NCBI GenBank assembly: GCA_029057255.1
Contig: JAICZO010000170.1
Span: 1-7,690 of the forward strand
Direction of reading: 5' to 3'
DNA length: 7,690 nt
Source: Muribaculaceae bacterium
GTDB lineage: Bacteria; Bacteroidota; Bacteroidia; Bacteroidales; Muribaculaceae
Every line of letters starts with the position of its first letter. Position 1 is the stretch's first letter. Both the position numbers and the translations under genes were made by a program. The notes beneath the pieces are model-generated. The model had not been told where the DNA came from and ran no database searches. It was given only the letters and a program-made list of their open reading frames with translations. This document shows, piece after piece, positions 5,811 to 7,690 of this stretch.

Positions 5811-7627
5811 TTTGCGCTATGATTTTCAATTATCTGACGGTTTATCTCGCGGATACGCTTCTCGTCGATTTTGATGACTTTGCGGTCATAAGTCATCAGA
5901 CCGTTCACTTCGATCTCGACATCGGTGGTCTGAGTGTATACCGCACCCACAAACCAGTCGTACGAAAGCTGATTGAGGAAGTTGGCATATCCGATATACT
6001 GGTCGGTCAGCTCTGCCGGCGTCTTGCAGTTGATGTAGCTGAACTCCCTGTCGGGCGCCCATATATGTCCGTCGACAATCATGCCTATGCCGCCGTATTC
6101 GCCCAGCACATTGGCGCGCTTGGCATCATAGACATGCGTCACGGGAGGCGAGGGATAGCTGTGAGCGTCCACCATGTCGCCGCAGGGGTAATGGTTGCCG
6201 CCGCTGGCCGGATTCACCAGGCGCGAGGGGTCGTAAGCCTTCGTCCAGTCGGCTATCTCCTTGGTCTTGAACTGGCCCCATGCCTCATTGAAGGGCACCC
6301 ACACGGCTATGCAGGGATAGTTGTAGAGAGCGTCCATAATCTCTTTCCACTCCTTGCGGTATGCAGCCTCGCTCTCGGGCGTACGTACCAGTTCCTCACC
6401 GTCGAAATAGTTGCGGCCCTGCCATTCGGGGTCCTTGTCGCCGCTGGGCATGTCCTGCCATACGATGATACCCTTGCGGTCGCAGTAGGTATACCATGCG
6501 GCAGGCTCCACCTTGATGTGCTTGCGGATCATATTGTAGCCCCAGTCGAGAGTCTTGTCAACGTCGTATACCATAGCCTCGTACGAGGGCGCCGTATACA
6601 GGCCGTCGGGCCACCAGCCCTGGTCGAGCAGTCCGAAATGGTACAGGTCGCGGTTGTTGAGCTGCAGGCGCACCATACCTTTTTCACCCATCTTAGTGGA
6701 GAACTTACGCATGGCCGCATAGCTGCTCACCTTGTCGGTCGTTTTGCCGCCGGCGCTGACGCTCACTTCGAGGTCATAGAGATGCGGGCTGTCGGGCGAC
6801 CATAGCTTCACATCGGCAGGCATGCTGATGACGACAGGCTGTCCGGCGACAGCCTTTCCTGAGGCCACGGTCTTGCCCTTGTCCTTGACGATGACCTCGG
6901 TCATACAGACCTCCGCCGCCCCTGTCGACTGCACGTCGACCGTCAGCGTATTGCGGTCGATGTCGGGCAGTATTCTCAGGTTTGAGATATGAGTTCTGTT
7001 GACCGGCTCGAGCCATACCGTCTGCCATATGCCTGTGACAGGCGTATACCAGATTATACCGGGTTTTGCCACCTGCTTGCCGCGGGGCTGGTACCCTGCA
7101 TCGGTCGGGTCCCATACGCGGACGACGAGTTCGTTGTCGCCCTTGGCTTTGAGAGCCGGGGTTATATTGATGCTGAAAGGAGCATAACCGCCGGTGTGGC
7201 TGCCGACCTTGGCGCCGTTGACCCATACGTCGGCCTGCCAGTCGACAGCACCGAAGTTGAGCATGATGTCGCGGCCGCTCCACGACTTGGGCACCGCGAA
7301 GCTGCGCTTATACCACAGCGCTTTGTCGGCGCCGACTTCCTTGCCGACACCCGACAGGGCCGATTCGGCGCAGAACGGCACGAGAATCTCGCCCTGATAT
7401 TCAGCCGGAGCCACAGCATCGGCGCTCACGATGGCATAGTCCCACAGGCCGTTGAGATTCTGCCATTCCTTACGTTCCATTATCGGGCGCGGATACTCCT
7501 GCCACACATTGGCGGGGTCTATGTTCTCGCCCCATGTTGTCATTATATTGTTTCCGGCCGGGCTGTAGGCCGAGGCAGCCTCAACCGCCCCGGCCAACAG
7601 TGCCGCCACAATCAATAATTTGTTCAT
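5807..7627 (-). CDS. Glycoside hydrolase family 2 enzyme (exo-glycosidase; sugar specificity unresolved)
   Basis: This 606-residue retaining glycosidase is predicted to release a terminal sugar from an oligosaccharide. The signal peptide MNKLLIVAALLAGAVEAASA has no lipobox, pointing to the periplasm. Domains in order are a jelly-roll sugar-binding domain (about 45-205, with WVNGAKVGSHTGGYAPF), an immunoglobulin-like sandwich (about 210-310), and a TIM barrel (about 315-600). The acid/base is Glu448 in WVPFNEAWGQ and the nucleophile is probably Glu510 in NVLGEYGG. It lacks the extra C-terminal domains of the large LacZ-type enzymes. The barrel entry reads LLDQGWWPDGLYTAPSYEA, a form seen in a Bacteroidota subgroup labelled only as family 2. 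Beta-galactosidase, beta-glucuronidase and other exo-activities remain possible. The ATG at 7627 lies 5 bases after the stop of a preceding frame and 4 bases of the gene overlap the esterase, so it sits inside an operon. Confidence 0.9.
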   Translation of the reverse strand: MNKLLIVAALLAGAVEAASAYSPAGNNIMTTWGENIDPANVWQEYPRPIMERKEWQNLNGLWDYAIVSADAVAPAEYQGEILVPFCAESALSGVGKEVGADKALWYKRSFAVPKSWSGRDIMLNFGAVDWQADVWVNGAKVGSHTGGYAPFSINITPALKAKGDNELVVRVWDPTDAGYQPRGKQVAKPGIIWYTPVTGIWQTVWLEPVNRTHISNLRILPDIDRNTLTVDVQSTGAAEVCMTEVIVKDKGKTVASGKAVAGQPVVISMPADVKLWSPDSPHLYDLEVSVSAGGKTTDKVSSYAAMRKFSTKMGEKGMVRLQLNNRDLYHFGLLDQGWWPDGLYTAPSYEAMVYDVDKTLDWGYNMIRKHIKVEPAAWYTYCDRKGIIVWQDMPSGDKDPEWQGRNYFDGEELVRTPESEAAYRKEWKEIMDALYNYPCIAVWVPFNEAWGQFKTKEIADWTKAYDPSRLVNPASGGNHYPCGDMVDAHSYPSPPVTHVYDAKRANVLGEYGGIGMIVDGHIWAPDREFSYINCKTPAELTDQYIGYANFLNQLSYDWFVGAVYTQTTDVEIEVNGLMTYDRKVIKIDEKRIREINRQIIENHSAK

Positions 7628-7632
7628 GTCAA

Positions 7633-7689
7633 TTACTTGTACTCTACAATTACTTCGTGCTGTCTGTCACATTTCGCCGCGGGAACCAT
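7633..7689 (-). CDS. C-terminal end of an upstream operon gene (cut by window edge)
   Basis: One minus-strand frame is open from the right edge and reads MVPAAKCDRQHEVIVEYK before a TAA at 7633-7635, five bases upstream of the hydrolase ATG. The short gap and the beta-strand-like HEVIVEYK ending fit the tail of another secreted glycan enzyme read in the same operon. The other two minus-strand frames stop earlier and would leave larger gaps. Only 18 residues are visible, so the product cannot be named; the first Met is probably internal. Confidence 0.5.
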   Translation of the reverse strand: MVPAAKCDRQHEVIVEYK

Positions 7690-7690
7690 C

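Noticed and set aside
5786..6805. Long plus-strand open frame (339 codons) opposite the family 2 hydrolase
   Set aside because: It is antisense to a secure gene and crosses the operon junction. The translation has no recognisable domain and is best read as a codon-bias shadow.
6989..7618. Plus-strand open frame (209 codons) opposite the hydrolase N-terminal half
   Set aside because: Antisense shadow: it spans the hydrolase signal peptide and jelly-roll coding region and has no supporting promoter or motif.
1..7690. CRISPR array, tRNA or rRNA gene, insertion sequence, phage or toxin-antitoxin genes
   Set aside because: I saw no regularly spaced repeats, no tRNA-like cloverleaf in the intergenic regions, no transposase or integrase motifs, and no inverted repeats bounding any gene. 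Coding sequence fills almost all of the window.

Overview
The window looks like chromosomal DNA from an anaerobic gut member of the Bacteroidales (phylum Bacteroidota), possibly a Muribaculaceae-like or Bacteroides-relative lineage; the family is an inference. The reasons are Bacteroidota-type promoter elements (TAnnTTTG), no usable Shine-Dalgarno sequences before the genes, a BspA-type leucine-rich repeat protein with a YDLQGR-like C-terminal tail, an anaerobic sulfatase-maturating enzyme that closely resembles the Bacteroides protein as I remember it, and a glycan-degradation operon.

Layout. (1) Positions 1-357, minus: the N-terminal 119 residues of a TonB-dependent outer-membrane receptor, cut by the window edge. 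(2) Positions 358-596: an intergenic region holding a promoter for the receptor, a dyad over its -33 element, and a long hairpin that pairs completely only in minus-strand RNA. (3) Positions 597-2390, minus: a secreted BspA-like leucine-rich repeat protein with a type IX secretion (T9SS)-like tail. (4) Positions 2391-2611: a divergent control region with outward promoters. (5) Positions 2612-3841, plus: the anaerobic sulfatase maturase, a cytoplasmic radical SAM enzyme with all expected cysteines. (6) Positions 3859-3890: a strong bidirectional terminator between convergent genes. (7) Positions 3897-7689, minus: a tightly packed operon, read right to left, of the tail of an unidentified gene, a family 2 glycoside hydrolase, and an SGNH carbohydrate acetylesterase whose GTG start overlaps the hydrolase stop.

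How they work together. The hydrolase and esterase both have plain signal peptides without a lipobox, so they probably work in the periplasm, one removing O-acetyl groups and the other a terminal sugar from imported oligosaccharides. The maturase forms formylglycine on sulfatases, none of which is encoded here, so it probably serves sulfatases elsewhere in the genome. The receptor and the LRR protein are surface proteins; nothing in the window ties them to the glycan operon.

I found no mobile element, CRISPR array, tRNA, rRNA or clearly new multi-gene system. The items most worth checking are the strand-biased hairpin and the paired dyads at 423-509, the shared jelly-roll module in the two neighbouring enzymes, and the duplicated header module in the LRR protein.
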